Of a stretch of 64,000 nucleotides of DNA, positions 43,111-51,571 are shown one piece after another (within the stretch, counting starts at the first letter, position 1; each line of letters begins with the position of its first letter). Position numbers and translations under genes: made by a program. The stretch is from Planctomycetota bacterium (GTDB lineage Bacteria; Planctomycetota; UBA8742; UBA2392): assembly GCA_020845475.1 (NCBI GenBank), contig JADLFN010000016.1, positions 1 to 64,000 of the forward strand. Reading direction: 5' to 3'. The notes beneath the pieces are model-generated. The model saw nothing but the letters and a program-made list of their open reading frames with translations. It did not search any database and was not told where the DNA came from.

Positions 43111-44306
43111 GCCCGCGAGGATAGCGCGGGCTGCGCATTCTGCGAAGGCGCGGCTGGCGGGAACAGCTCCTCGCGGCTGAGTTTGTGGTAGTGGCGATGG
43201 GCGGTCGTGACTTCGCCAATTGCCAGCTCGCACTCCAGGCGCTCCGGCTTGAACAGGATGCGCTGGATGTTGATGGTGGGGATGGCCGTTTTCTTGAGCA
43301 CATCTTTGATGCGCTGCTCGTCGAAGGGCACACCCGAGGCAATGGCCTTGCGCAGGCGCGAAAGCCGCAGCGTGCTGGAAAACCAGGTGAAGGCGAAACT
43401 GCGATAGCCCTTCTCGAGGAAATGGTTGGTGCAGCACAGCGCGGGCTTTTCTTTGGTGCTGCGATCGACAATGGCCTTGTGCGGGTGCAGTTGCAGGCGC
43501 GCGGCATGGCGGCCCTTGTCCACGATCATGACGTTGGTTGTGGTGCAGTAGGGCCGCGTCTCGAGGAATGATACGGCGCTGTCAACGCTCTGGTGTTCAG
43601 CGAGCACACGGCGGAACACAAACGGGAAGGGCTGGCCCTTGAGGTGTTCTTTGCCCTTGTGGCCATACACAAGCATCATCGCCAGCGCCAAACCGTCTTC
43701 GTTCATGCCGCTGAGAATGCCGAGGAAGCCGGGCCAGGTGACGCCGCAAAAACGCCGCCCGCCCTCGGGTTCGTAGCACACCACGAGGCTTGCGGCATGG
43801 GCAATGGCGAGCGACGGAAAATCGAGGTTGCGCCCCAGCATGATCTCGCCCGTGGTGGTCATGCTGTCGTGCACGGCAATCGTGCTGCACAGGGCAACCT
43901 TGTGAATATCGAGGAAACACTGGCCCAGCAGGGCTTCGTCGTAGCCAAGGCCCGAGCCTTCGCCAAAGCCGCGGATTTCGTCGAGGTAAGCCTGGGGCAG
44001 GTTCTGTTCCATTTCGTGGGCCAGCGCGATGTCGCCGGGCACGTCGTGGCTGAAGATGTGGATGTAGCGCTCAAAGAGCTTGCGCGTCTGCTCGCCGATC
44101 AATTCTCCCTGCGCCTTGCCCATCTGGTAAGGGTTGCCGCGCACGCGCACGACGGGCACGCCGTCAATCAGGCGCAGCTCGCCGTGATCGACTTTGCGCT
44201 CGCGCCACGGCGGCAGCGTGTGGCCGCGATTGAAGATGCGGCCCTTGAGCATTTTCCAGGGCACGCCCAATTCGGGAAAAGGCAGCTTCTTGCGCAGTCG
44301 AGCCAT
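43107..44306 (-). CDS. C45-family autoproteolytic acyltransferase/hydrolase
   Basis: A 399-residue Ntn-hydrolase of the acyl-CoA:6-aminopenicillanic acid acyltransferase type. VVRVRGNPYQMGKAQGELIG is the family's N-terminal block. The expected self-cleavage site and nucleophile is the Cys in KVALCSTIAVHDSM (near residue 140), followed by GRNLDF and the Asn-rich NEDGLALAMM and TNHF segments. Members cleave or transfer amide-linked acyl groups; the substrate here is unknown. First gene of a tight operon with hemW and the protease. No signal peptide, so probably cytosolic. Confidence 0.88.
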   Translation of the reverse strand: MARLRKKLPFPELGVPWKMLKGRIFNRGHTLPPWRERKVDHGELRLIDGVPVVRVRGNPYQMGKAQGELIGEQTRKLFERYIHIFSHDVPGDIALAHEMEQNLPQAYLDEIRGFGEGSGLGYDEALLGQCFLDIHKVALCSTIAVHDSMTTTGEIMLGRNLDFPSLAIAHAASLVVCYEPEGGRRFCGVTWPGFLGILSGMNEDGLALAMMLVYGHKGKEHLKGQPFPFVFRRVLAEHQSVDSAVSFLETRPYCTTTNVMIVDKGRHAARLQLHPHKAIVDRSTKEKPALCCTNHFLEKGYRSFAFTWFSSTLRLSRLRKAIASGVPFDEQRIKDVLKKTAIPTINIQRILFKPERLECELAIGEVTTAHRHYHKLSREELFPPAAPSQNAQPALSSRA

Positions 44307-44400
44307 GGCCTAAATATATATCGCCGTTATTTATTGTCAAGCGGCGGCGTGGAAAATGTCGCCCCTACCACATTCCGCCATTTCTGGTTAATTCAGTGCC

Positions 44401-45006
44401 ATGACGCCAGACGAAAACGTACCTGCGCCAACGCTGCTGCAACGCCTGTTCACTCACAAGCTTGTTTTCTGGCACGTCTTTCTGGTCGCGATCGTGCTTG
44501 ATCTCGCCACCAAGGTCTGGGCTGAGCGCACCGTGCGCCCCGTAGATCCCGAGAAAATTGATGTCATTCCCGGCATTCTCGCCTGGAAGTGGGCCGAGAA
44601 CCTGGGCGCCGCGTTTTCCATTTTCCATGGCCGCACCGAAATGCTGGCGCTGATTGCATTTGGCGTGACGAGCGGTGTGGTGATTTACATGTTTCGCACG
44701 CCGCGCGACCACAAATGGTTTCTGCTCGCGCTGGGGCTCATTGCCGGCGGTGCGATTGGCAACCTGCATGATCGATTCTTGCTCGGTCATGTGCGCGACT
44801 TCATCCTCTTTGATTTTGACCTGCCCTTCCACACGTGGCGGCCCACTTTCTTCTGGAGCGACAAGCCTTCCGCACCCATCCCGCAGCGCTGGCCGATCTT
44901 CAATGTGGCCGATATGGCCATCAATGGCGGTGTGATTGTGCTGCTCGTGATTTCGCTTTTCAGCAAGGATCAGAAGAAGGAATCCAAGAAACCGGAGGCG
45001 AAATAG
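44401..45006 (+). CDS. lspA: Lipoprotein signal peptidase (signal peptidase II)
   Basis: A 201-residue membrane aspartyl protease that removes signal peptides from prolipoproteins, including the several lipoproteins encoded in this window. Four transmembrane helices. Catalytic Asp133 lies in GNLHDRFLLGHVRDF and Asp171 in FNVADMAIN. AENLGAAFSIF is the family's third motif. It is longer than E. coli LspA (164), owing to an N-terminal extension and a roughly 25-residue loop between the two Asp motifs (FHTWRPTFFWSDKPSAPIP). Its TAG stop overlaps the GTG start of pyrD. Confidence 0.93.
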   Translation: MTPDENVPAPTLLQRLFTHKLVFWHVFLVAIVLDLATKVWAERTVRPVDPEKIDVIPGILAWKWAENLGAAFSIFHGRTEMLALIAFGVTSGVVIYMFRTPRDHKWFLLALGLIAGGAIGNLHDRFLLGHVRDFILFDFDLPFHTWRPTFFWSDKPSAPIPQRWPIFNVADMAINGGVIVLLVISLFSKDQKKESKKPEAK

Positions 45007-45923
45007 TGGCGCTTTCGCTCAACGTCAAACTTGGGCCCCTGGAGCTGGCCACACCGCTGCTCACCGCCAGCGGCTGCGCCGGCTATGGCAAGGAACTCGA
45101 CGCCTATCAGGACCTCGCCTGTTTCGGCGCCATCATCGGTAAATCAATTTCAAAAATGCCGCGAATGGGCAATCCCTACCCGCGCACGGCTGAAGTCACC
45201 GCCGGCCTGCTCAACGCCATCGGCCTGCAGAACGAGGGCTTTGACAGCTTCGTGAAAAGCACGCTGCCCAAGATGCGCGGCTTTGGCACTAAGGCCATCG
45301 TGAACGTGGTGGGCCACGACTTTGACGAGTACGTGTGGCTGTGCGAGCACTTCGATGCCGAAGAGGGCATCGCGGCGCTCGAGCTCAACCTGAGCTGCCC
45401 CAACGTCAAGGATGGCATGAAATTCGCCACCGATGCCGGCGAGTGCGAGCGGCTGGTGGCCGCGTGCCGCAAGGCCACGCGACTGCCGCTGATCGCCAAG
45501 CTCAGCCCCAACGTCACTAGCATTGCCGAAATCGCCCGCGCCGCCGAGCGCGGCGGCGCCGACATCCTCAGCGCGGTGAATACTTTCGTGGGCATGAGCG
45601 TGGACTGGCAGCGGCGCGAGCCGCGCCTGGCCAACGTCACCGGCGGCATGAGCGGCCCGGCGATCAAGCCTTTGGCGCTGCGTTGCGTGCATGAAGTGGC
45701 GCGCGCGGTGAAGCTGCCGGTGATGGCTATTGGCGGCATTGCCAGCGCCGACGACGTGCTCGAATTCATGGTGGTCGGAGCCAGCGCCTGCCAGATCGGA
45801 ACGTTCCTGTTCGTTGAGCCCGACGCGGCTACCAGGATGCTGGCCGAGCTGAAGAAGAAGCTGATCGATGCGGGCATCAAGAACCCTGCCGAGTTGGTGG
45901 GCACGCTGAAATTGCCCGCATAG
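45006..45923 (+). CDS. pyrD: Dihydroorotate dehydrogenase B, catalytic subunit
   Basis: A 305-residue class 1B enzyme that oxidises dihydroorotate to orotate in pyrimidine synthesis. The start is GTG at 45006 overlapping the lspA stop (TAGTG). FMN and substrate motifs: GKSISKMPRMGNPYPR, LLNAIGLQNEGFD, ELNLSCPNVKDGM with the active-site Cys, SAVNTFVGMSVD, and GGIASADDVLEFMVVGASACQIG. Type 1B enzymes use NAD through an iron-sulfur flavoprotein partner (PyrK); no pyrK is adjacent. Confidence 0.94.
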   Translation: MALSLNVKLGPLELATPLLTASGCAGYGKELDAYQDLACFGAIIGKSISKMPRMGNPYPRTAEVTAGLLNAIGLQNEGFDSFVKSTLPKMRGFGTKAIVNVVGHDFDEYVWLCEHFDAEEGIAALELNLSCPNVKDGMKFATDAGECERLVAACRKATRLPLIAKLSPNVTSIAEIARAAERGGADILSAVNTFVGMSVDWQRREPRLANVTGGMSGPAIKPLALRCVHEVARAVKLPVMAIGGIASADDVLEFMVVGASACQIGTFLFVEPDAATRMLAELKKKLIDAGIKNPAELVGTLKLPA

Positions 45924-45962
45924 GGGCCTGCCCCTACAGTTATCGGCCGCACATGCCGATAA
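45921..45962. terminator. Two adjacent hairpins after pyrD
   Basis: TAGGGGC-CT-GCCCCTA (45921-45936) includes the pyrD stop codon, and TTATCGGC-CGCACAT-GCCGATAA (45940-45962) follows, running into AAAACT. Neither has a T-tract on the plus strand. They may attenuate or stabilise the transcript, or be REP-like repeats; the AGGGGC core recalls the hairpins at 40374 and 55773. Confidence 0.65.
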
Positions 45963-45978
45963 AACTGCGGGAGCGCCC

Positions 45979-46173
45979 GTGTACAACGAAGGCCCGTTGA
46001 AACAAAAGCCGCTGGAATACGTCATCCGCTGCGCGGGTTGCGGCGGTGAATTGCGCATCCAGCCAATGGATCTTGCCGGCCGGCTGGTGATCTGCCCGGA
46101 ATGCAAATTGGCTAACCCCACGCCTATCTTCCGCGTCCTGCACAAAGACACGCAGCGGCTGCCAAAGGCCTAG
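45979..46173 (+). CDS. Small zinc-ribbon protein
   Basis: A 64-residue protein starting at GTG. Two Cys pairs (IRCAGCGGEL and VICPECKLAN) with 19 residues between form a treble-clef zinc ribbon like those in FmdB-type or rubredoxin-like regulators. No other domain. It may bind nucleic acid or act as an adaptor; no partner is evident. The stop codon TAG is the first triplet of a palindromic element. Confidence 0.7.
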   Translation: MYNEGPLKQKPLEYVIRCAGCGGELRIQPMDLAGRLVICPECKLANPTPIFRVLHKDTQRLPKA

Positions 46174-46336
46174 AGCGGATTTGGATTTGGTGTAGCGAGC
46201 AGGTGCGAAGTGCCGGGCGAGCGGGGCAAGGCAGCCGAGCCGATAGCATGGCAAGAGCCATGTGCGGCGAGGCGAACGAAGCCCCGCGAAGCACGCCACG
46301 AGCAGATGCCGCTACAGCAAGTCCAAAACCGCTCTA
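46171..46336. repeat. 166-bp palindromic (MITE-like) element with TAGAGCGG ends
   Basis: The left end AGAGCGGATTTGGATTTGG... (46172-46197) and the right end ...AGTCCAAAACCGCTCT (46310-46335) are inverted copies with 23 of 26 matches. The interior is a further imperfect inverted repeat around a central ATGGC-AAGA-GCCAT hairpin near 46247-46262. The terminal TAG/CTA triplets are the stop codons of the zinc-ribbon gene and of the convergent GT2 gene. Confidence 0.86.
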
Positions 46337-47278
46337 AGGCTTTTTCATCTTCAGGCCAAACCAGCCCATGACCCGCGCGCGCGTGAGCTTGCCCTTGAGC
46401 TTGCGCAGGATTTCCAGTTCGCCGCATTCTTCGAGCGCGCGCTTGTGCGCTTCGCGTGCTTCCTCAAGCTTGTCGCTCCAGAGCAGGTGCTTGATGTGCT
46501 CGTCGTAGATGCGCGCGCGAAAGGTGCGCAGCGCCTTGGCGGAAAAACGCGGGTGCTGCGCAAACTTCTGGCCGAAATCTTCGAGCACTTTCAGTTTCAG
46601 CGCGTCGCGGCGCAAATCGCCCTCGAGCCCCGCGCTGCGGCTGATGCTGGATTCCTGCGTGTAGATCACGGTCAGCGGCTCGCGCACGCAGACAAACGGG
46701 AACTCCAGCGCCGCGCGCAGGCAGAACTCGCTGTCCTGGAAGTTGCGCGCGGCTATGAACGCGCCGACCTTCTGAAATACCTCGCGCTTGACCAGGAGTG
46801 TCTGCAGATGCGGGCGGCAGCGGCCGTCGCACACCTGCTCAAATACCCAGCCCTCGGCCAGGGCGCTTTGCGGCGGCTTGGGCTTGTCCTCGTGGCCCTG
46901 GTGCACGTAGCGCGTGTAGGCCACACCGGCTTCGCTCTGCGTCAGCGCCGGCGCCTGTTTTTCAAGCTTGTCGGGCCGCCAGGCGTCGTCGTCGTCCAGG
47001 AAAGCCACCATCGCGCCCACGCTGTGCTCGACGCCGGCGTTGCGCGCCAGGCCCGCGCCGCCGTTGGGCACGGTCACGAAGCGATAGCTCACGTCGGCGG
47101 CTTTGGCGCGCGGCACAAACGACTCGAGCACTTTGGGCGTGTCATCGCCGCTGCCGTCGTCGATCACGACCAGTTCCAGCGGCCGCCAGGTCTGATTCAG
47201 CACGCTGCCCACGCTGCGCTCGATCACGTCGGGCCGCTTGTAGGTGGGTATCACCGCGCTGATCAAGGGTCTTGACAT
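46334..47278 (-). CDS. Glycosyltransferase family 2, glycan paralogue 1
   Basis: A 314-residue inverting GT-A enzyme. LISAVIPTYKRPDVIERSVGSVL opens the domain and VIDDGSGDDT binds the nucleotide. GGAGLARNAGVEHS and FLDDDDAWRPDK hold the DxD-like metal site. Residues about 230-310 form an extra helical segment (ARIYDEHIKHLLWSDKLEEA, ALEECGELEILRKLKGKL, GWFGLKM) shared with the three other GT2 enzymes of this locus. No membrane segment, so it acts on a cytoplasmic lipid-linked acceptor. The start ATG lies within a TTGACATGTCAA palindrome. Confidence 0.9.
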   Translation of the reverse strand: MSRPLISAVIPTYKRPDVIERSVGSVLNQTWRPLELVVIDDGSGDDTPKVLESFVPRAKAADVSYRFVTVPNGGAGLARNAGVEHSVGAMVAFLDDDDAWRPDKLEKQAPALTQSEAGVAYTRYVHQGHEDKPKPPQSALAEGWVFEQVCDGRCRPHLQTLLVKREVFQKVGAFIAARNFQDSEFCLRAALEFPFVCVREPLTVIYTQESSISRSAGLEGDLRRDALKLKVLEDFGQKFAQHPRFSAKALRTFRARIYDEHIKHLLWSDKLEEAREAHKRALEECGELEILRKLKGKLTRARVMGWFGLKMKKP

Positions 47279-47283
47279 GTCAA
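47272..47283. repeat. Palindrome TTGACATGTCAA, site 5
   Basis: The central ATG is the start codon of GT2 paralogue 1 and the flanking TGA is the stop of GT2 paralogue 2. It is the only site in the set that touches a gene boundary. Confidence 0.65.
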
Positions 47284-48245
47284 CGCGCCGCCTGTGCGTG
47301 CAGCTTGGGGTGGCGCGGCTTGAGCCCCAGCCACGACATCCACCACGCCTTGCGCAGCTTGGTTTTCAATTTGGGCAGCGCCTGGATCGGCCCGCAAAGT
47401 TCCAGCCCGCGCGCGTAAAGTTCACGCGCCCCCTCGATATCCCCGACGTAGAGCCGGTGCTTGGCGCATTCGTCGTACACGTGGGCCGCGCGCTCTTTCC
47501 ACGCCTGCTCGCTCCAGCCTGGCCGACGCGAGCAGCGCTCGCGGATCAATTCGAGGTGGCGCATGAAATCGGCGTCGCGCCGCAGGTTGGCTTCATGGCT
47601 GCGGGCCTGTGAGAGCGAATGTTCGCTGCGCGCGTAAGCGACGAGGCTTTCTTCCACGGCGCAAAACTCAGCCTCGTGCACGAGCCGCGCTTTCCATTCC
47701 TCGTCTTCGTACACCGCAAGGCTTTCGTCGAACTCGCCCACGCGCGTGAGCAGCGCGGCCTTGAATAACAGCGTGGTGATTTTGGCGTTGGCCTCGCGGG
47801 CGACAAAACGCGTGGCATCTCGGCCGCGCAAAAGCGCGCTTGAATCCGGGCGCCGGCTCTCGTGCCCGGGCCGGAACGTGAAGCAACAGCAGGCGTCGGC
47901 GCCGCTTCGCGATAGTTCGGCCATCTGGCGTGACGTTTTCTGCGGCTGCCACCAGTCATCATCATCTAGAAATGAAATGTATTCTCCGTTTACGGCAGAA
48001 AGGCCCGCATTACGTGCGCTTGAAACACCGCCGTGAGTCTTGTTAATGACTTTGAAATCAACGCCGCGAACCAATGCAGCTTCGCCTAGACTCGCCAACA
48101 GAGCTGCGGTGCCGTCGTTGCTGCCGTCATTGACGACCACGAGTTCCAGTGGCCGCCAGGTCTGCCCGAAAACACTTTCAATGGCACGCTGGACTACGAT
48201 TGATCTCTGCCACGTTGGAATGACTACGCTTACGATGGAGGTCAT
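47280..48245 (-). CDS. Glycosyltransferase family 2, glycan paralogue 2
   Basis: A 321-residue enzyme from the ATG at 48245 (MTSIVSVVIPTWQRSIVV). Motifs: VVNDGSNDGTAAL, HGGVSSARNAGLSAVNG and FLDDDDWWQPQK, and a Cys-rich stretch GADACCCFTFRPGHESRRPD. The C-terminal helical segment (YDECAKHRLYVGDIEGARELYARGLELCG, AWWMSWLGLK) matches the neighbouring GT2 enzymes. It starts four bases after the stop of paralogue 3 and ends one base before paralogue 1 begins, so the three form an operon. Confidence 0.9.
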   Translation of the reverse strand: MTSIVSVVIPTWQRSIVVQRAIESVFGQTWRPLELVVVNDGSNDGTAALLASLGEAALVRGVDFKVINKTHGGVSSARNAGLSAVNGEYISFLDDDDWWQPQKTSRQMAELSRSGADACCCFTFRPGHESRRPDSSALLRGRDATRFVAREANAKITTLLFKAALLTRVGEFDESLAVYEDEEWKARLVHEAEFCAVEESLVAYARSEHSLSQARSHEANLRRDADFMRHLELIRERCSRRPGWSEQAWKERAAHVYDECAKHRLYVGDIEGARELYARGLELCGPIQALPKLKTKLRKAWWMSWLGLKPRHPKLHAQAAR

Positions 48246-48249
48246 TGGG

Positions 48250-49269
48250 CTAATCTCTCGCATCTCGCATTTTGGGGTGACGTTCGCGTATCCCAAACCA
48301 AGAATACCACCAGGCCTTGCGCAATTTGGCTTTCAGGCGCCGTAACAAAGGCGCATCTCCACACAATTTCCTGCCTTGCTCATAGAGTTCTTTCGCGGCG
48401 CCGTGCTCGCCCAGGTAAAGCAGGTGCTTGGCGCATTCATCGAACACCCAAGCCGCGCGTTCGCGCCAGGCGTCGTCGCTCCAGCCGCGCCGGTGCGCGC
48501 ACGTTTCCCTGATCAACTCGAGGTGGCGCATGAAGTGCCCGTCGCGTTTGCGCGTCGCCTCAAGGGTCTTCATACGTGTTAGCGATTCTTCGGTGAGCGA
48601 ATAGACGTTCAACTCTTCCTCGACGCTGCACAGGTTGGCTTCGAAGAAAAGCCGCGCCTTCCAGTCTTCGTCGGTGTACCAGCGCAGCGTTTCGTCGAAG
48701 TAACCGACGCGCTCAATGAGTGACGTTCTCACCAGCAGCGAATTGATGTGCGCGTTGCAATGGCGGGCGACAAACCGCGGGCCTTCATTCGTGCCGCGCG
48801 GCAACGCCGCGGCGTTGCCCGGCGTGCGCGGGTGCCGTCCTCGCAGTCGCGTGGTGAAGCAGGCACAAGCGTCGGCACCCGTCTTTTCGATCTCGGCGAT
48901 CTGGTGGGAGATCTTGTCCGGCAGCCACCAATCGTCGTCGTCGAGAATCCCGAAATACTCGCCCTTGACGGCGCGCACGCCGGCGTTGCGCGAGCTGGAG
49001 CAGCCGCCGTTCTGCTTGTTCACAAACGTGGGCTCCACGTTTGCCGCGCGGATTTCCGGCTCCAGTTGCGCCATGACTTCAAGGGTGTTGTCGCTGCTGC
49101 CATCGTTGACGATGACCAGTTGCAGCGGCCGCCAGGTCTGCGCCAGCACCGAGCGCACGGCGCGCGGCAACAGCGCGGCGCGGTTGAACGTGGGCACAAT
49201 GGCGGTGACGAGCGGCGGCACTGGCTCCCCTTGGCGCTTCTTGCGGCGGCAAAGCGCGAAGTCTAGCAT
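48250..49269 (-). CDS. Glycosyltransferase family 2, glycan paralogue 3
   Basis: A 339-residue enzyme; ATG 49269 (MLDFALCRRKKRQGEPVPP) is chosen because the frame above it is antisense to the GT9 gene. [40 protein letters not shown] and GILDDDDWWLPDK are the core motifs. The segment GADACACFTTRLRGRHPRTP parallels GADACCCFTFRPGHES of paralogue 2. The C-terminal helical block (WVFDECAKHLLYLGEHGAAKELYEQGRKLCG, AWWYSWFGIR) is again present. First gene of the three-GT2 operon. Confidence 0.9.
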   Translation of the reverse strand: MLDFALCRRKKRQGEPVPPLVTAIVPTFNRAALLPRAVRSVLAQTWRPLQLVIVNDGSSDNTLEVMAQLEPEIRAANVEPTFVNKQNGGCSSSRNAGVRAVKGEYFGILDDDDWWLPDKISHQIAEIEKTGADACACFTTRLRGRHPRTPGNAAALPRGTNEGPRFVARHCNAHINSLLVRTSLIERVGYFDETLRWYTDEDWKARLFFEANLCSVEEELNVYSLTEESLTRMKTLEATRKRDGHFMRHLELIRETCAHRRGWSDDAWRERAAWVFDECAKHLLYLGEHGAAKELYEQGRKLCGDAPLLRRLKAKLRKAWWYSWFGIRERHPKMRDARD

Positions 49270-49317
49270 TCCGTCGCGGCCGCCGCGAAGAAACGCGCCC
49301 GCCATGCGGGCCAATTC

Positions 49318-50601
49318 ATGCGCATTCTCGTTGAGGTCAGCCAGGGGCTGGGCGATTGCATCCAGGGCACGCCACTGTGCGAGGCGCTGCGCCTGCTGGG
49401 CCATGACGTGGACCTGTTTGTTTTCAGCAACGCCGGCAAGGCCGCGGCCAAGCTGTTTGACGACTGGCCTGCCGTCACGCGCATTTTCACCAACCGCAAA
49501 GAGTTTGACGAGCGCGACTACGACTTCGCCTGCTCGTGCTATGGCCGGCGCGAACTGGTGCGCCGCTTTCCCGCCGGCCGCTGCCTCAAGGTCGAGCCCT
49601 TTGACATGGCCGGCCAGAACGCCGCCGAAGCCAATTGCCAAATGGCGCGCCGCCTTGGCTACTACGGCGAAACGCCGCGCTCGCACATCACTGCAAGCAA
49701 ACGCGATTTCGTGCTCAAGTCCGGCAGCATCGTGGTGCACGCCGGCTGCAAGCAGGAGTTCGCCTTCAAGCGCTGGCCGCGCTGGCCCGAAGTATGCCGC
49801 GCGCTCAAACAGCGCGGCCATGACGTGATCATCGTCGGCACCGACACCGACCGCAGCGCTGACGGCTGGGAGCGCGAGTTCATTGAGCATTTCAACCTGC
49901 CGCTGACGGACCTGGCGGCGTTGCTGCAGCAGGCCATGGCTTACTGCGGCAACGACTCGGGCGTGGGCCATATGGCGGCGGCGGCCGGGCTGCCGGGCGT
50001 AGTTCTTTACGGGCCAAGCAGCCCCATTTCGTTTGGCCCCAACTCGCGCGTGCTCAAGGCCATTGCCGCCAGGCGCGAAGAAGGTGAGGAGCACGATATT
50101 CACGCCAGCCGGCCCGTGCCCATTGAGCGCATCACGCTTGATGAAGTGATGGCGCAGCTGGAGCAGGTCCTCAAAGAGCCCCGCCGAGATCCGCCCCGGC
50201 GGCTCATTACCCAGCGCGGCGATTCACGCGATGCGCGGCGCGAGTTCCTGATTTCGACCGTGCTCGAAAAGTATCCTCGCAGCTCCATGGGCGAGGCGAT
50301 GGTGCTCTATGCCCAGGCCCCCATGGATCAGAATACGCCCGCCGGCTTCTCCGAGGCCATTGCGCGCGTCAACGCCATGCACGGCCTGCTGTGGCCCATC
50401 GACAAGCGAGATGCGCGGCTTTTCAAGCCGCTGCGCGAAATAGCCGCGCGCGCTGAGCTGGCGCTTTCCCGCGCCAAGTGGAGCCTGCCGCAGAAGAAGT
50501 TCCGGCTGGCGGCCAGTGACCACGCGAAGCAATCGCTGCGCTACCAGTTCAGCATCGGCGCATTAGCCACGCGGCTGATCACGCGCGCGCTCAAACCCTG
50601 A
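49318..50601 (+). CDS. Glycosyltransferase family 9 (heptosyltransferase-like)
   Basis: A 427-residue GT-B enzyme. MRILVEVSQGLGDCIQGTPLCEAL is the GT9 start, and IVVHAGCKQEFAFKRWPRWPEVCRAL plus YCGNDSGVGHMAAAAGLPGVVLYGPSSP is the nucleotide-sugar site. LPS heptosyltransferases are about 320-350 residues; this one has about 100 additional C-terminal residues with a basic helical character. It could transfer heptose or another sugar to a lipid-linked core. Divergent from the GT2 operon by 48 bases and convergent with GT2 paralogue 4 (11-base overlap). Confidence 0.88.
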   Translation: MRILVEVSQGLGDCIQGTPLCEALRLLGHDVDLFVFSNAGKAAAKLFDDWPAVTRIFTNRKEFDERDYDFACSCYGRRELVRRFPAGRCLKVEPFDMAGQNAAEANCQMARRLGYYGETPRSHITASKRDFVLKSGSIVVHAGCKQEFAFKRWPRWPEVCRALKQRGHDVIIVGTDTDRSADGWEREFIEHFNLPLTDLAALLQQAMAYCGNDSGVGHMAAAAGLPGVVLYGPSSPISFGPNSRVLKAIAARREEGEEHDIHASRPVPIERITLDEVMAQLEQVLKEPRRDPPRRLITQRGDSRDARREFLISTVLEKYPRSSMGEAMVLYAQAPMDQNTPAGFSEAIARVNAMHGLLWPIDKRDARLFKPLREIAARAELALSRAKWSLPQKKFRLAASDHAKQSLRYQFSIGALATRLITRALKP

Positions 50602-51571
50602 AGTCCTCGATGTTCGCCAGTTTCGGGTGTTTGATCCGTCTGCCAAACCAGCCCAGCAAGCGGGCCTTGAACATTTTGCGCCGCACGCCGGGCAGCGGTT
50701 GAGCCCCGCCCGTCAATGCCATGCCGCGCTCGAAAGTTTCGCGCGCTTTGTCCAGTTCGCCGCCGTAGAGGTAATGTTTGACGTACTCAGCAAACGCCCT
50801 GGCCGCGACACGACGCCAGTTCTGCTCATCCCAGCCCGCGCGGCTTGCGCAGCGCTCGCGGGCAAGCACCAGCACCCTTTCCCATTGGCGATCACGACGG
50901 ATCAGGCCTTCGTAGCCCGCATAGCGCGACACCGAGCCCTGCGTGATCGTGAACGCGGCCAGCACTTCGGGCAGGGCACTAAACGTGGCCTCGTGCACCA
51001 GGCGCATCTTCCACTCTGAATCTTCGCTGCCCTTGAGGGCGGTGTCGAACTCTCCCACGCGCGGAAGCAGCGAACGCGCAAACACAATGGCGATGATGCT
51101 GCAGTCGCTTTCGCCGCGCACATAGGCGGCGGGGTTGCGCCCGGTGAAAAGCCGCGCGGCTTCTTTGGGCACCGTCTCGCCCGTTGCGGAATTGAGAGTA
51201 AGGCACGAACAGGCGTCGGCGCCACTTGCGGCCAAGGCGGCGAGCTGGCGCTCCAGCTTGGGCGGATACCAGACGTCGTCGTCATCGTGAAAGGCGATGA
51301 ACTCGCCCCGCGCCAGCTTCAGGCCGGTGTTGCGCGCGGCCGAGGGGCCGGCGTTGGCCTGCGAAACGATATCGGTTTCGACGTTGGCCGCGCGCGCCTC
51401 GGCCTCCAGCGTCTTGAGCACGTCGGGCGTGTCGTCGCTGCTGCCGTCGTTGACAATGATGAGTTGCAGCGGACGATGGGTCTGCGCCAGCACCGTGCGC
51501 ACGGAGCCAGGCAGCAGATGTGCGCGGTTGAACGTGGGAATGATGACGGAAACCAGCGCGCTCATGTTCAT
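50591..51571 (-). CDS. Glycosyltransferase family 2, glycan paralogue 4
   Basis: A 326-residue enzyme. [58 protein letters not shown] and [12 protein letters not shown] are the core; the metal-site motif reads HDDDD instead of LDDDD. The C-terminal segment ([44 protein letters not shown]) aligns with the other three. ATG overlaps the UDP-glucuronate decarboxylase stop (ATGA), so it belongs to the sugar-nucleotide operon. Confidence 0.9.
   Translation of the reverse strand: MNMSALVSVIIPTFNRAHLLPGSVRTVLAQTHRPLQLIIVNDGSSDDTPDVLKTLEAEARAANVETDIVSQANAGPSAARNTGLKLARGEFIAFHDDDDVWYPPKLERQLAALAASGADACSCLTLNSATGETVPKEAARLFTGRNPAAYVRGESDCSIIAIVFARSLLPRVGEFDTALKGSEDSEWKMRLVHEATFSALPEVLAAFTITQGSVSRYAGYEGLIRRDRQWERVLVLARERCASRAGWDEQNWRRVAARAFAEYVKHYLYGGELDKARETFERGMALTGGAQPLPGVRRKMFKARLLGWFGRRIKHPKLANIEDFRV

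Noticed and set aside
43593-44501. 302-codon plus-strand frame antisense to the C45 gene
   Set aside because: Shadow frame over a gene with clear family motifs.
46171-46336. tRNA or structured ncRNA gene in the palindromic element
   Set aside because: No cloverleaf or known RNA fold; the inverted termini and stop-codon ends fit a repeat element better.
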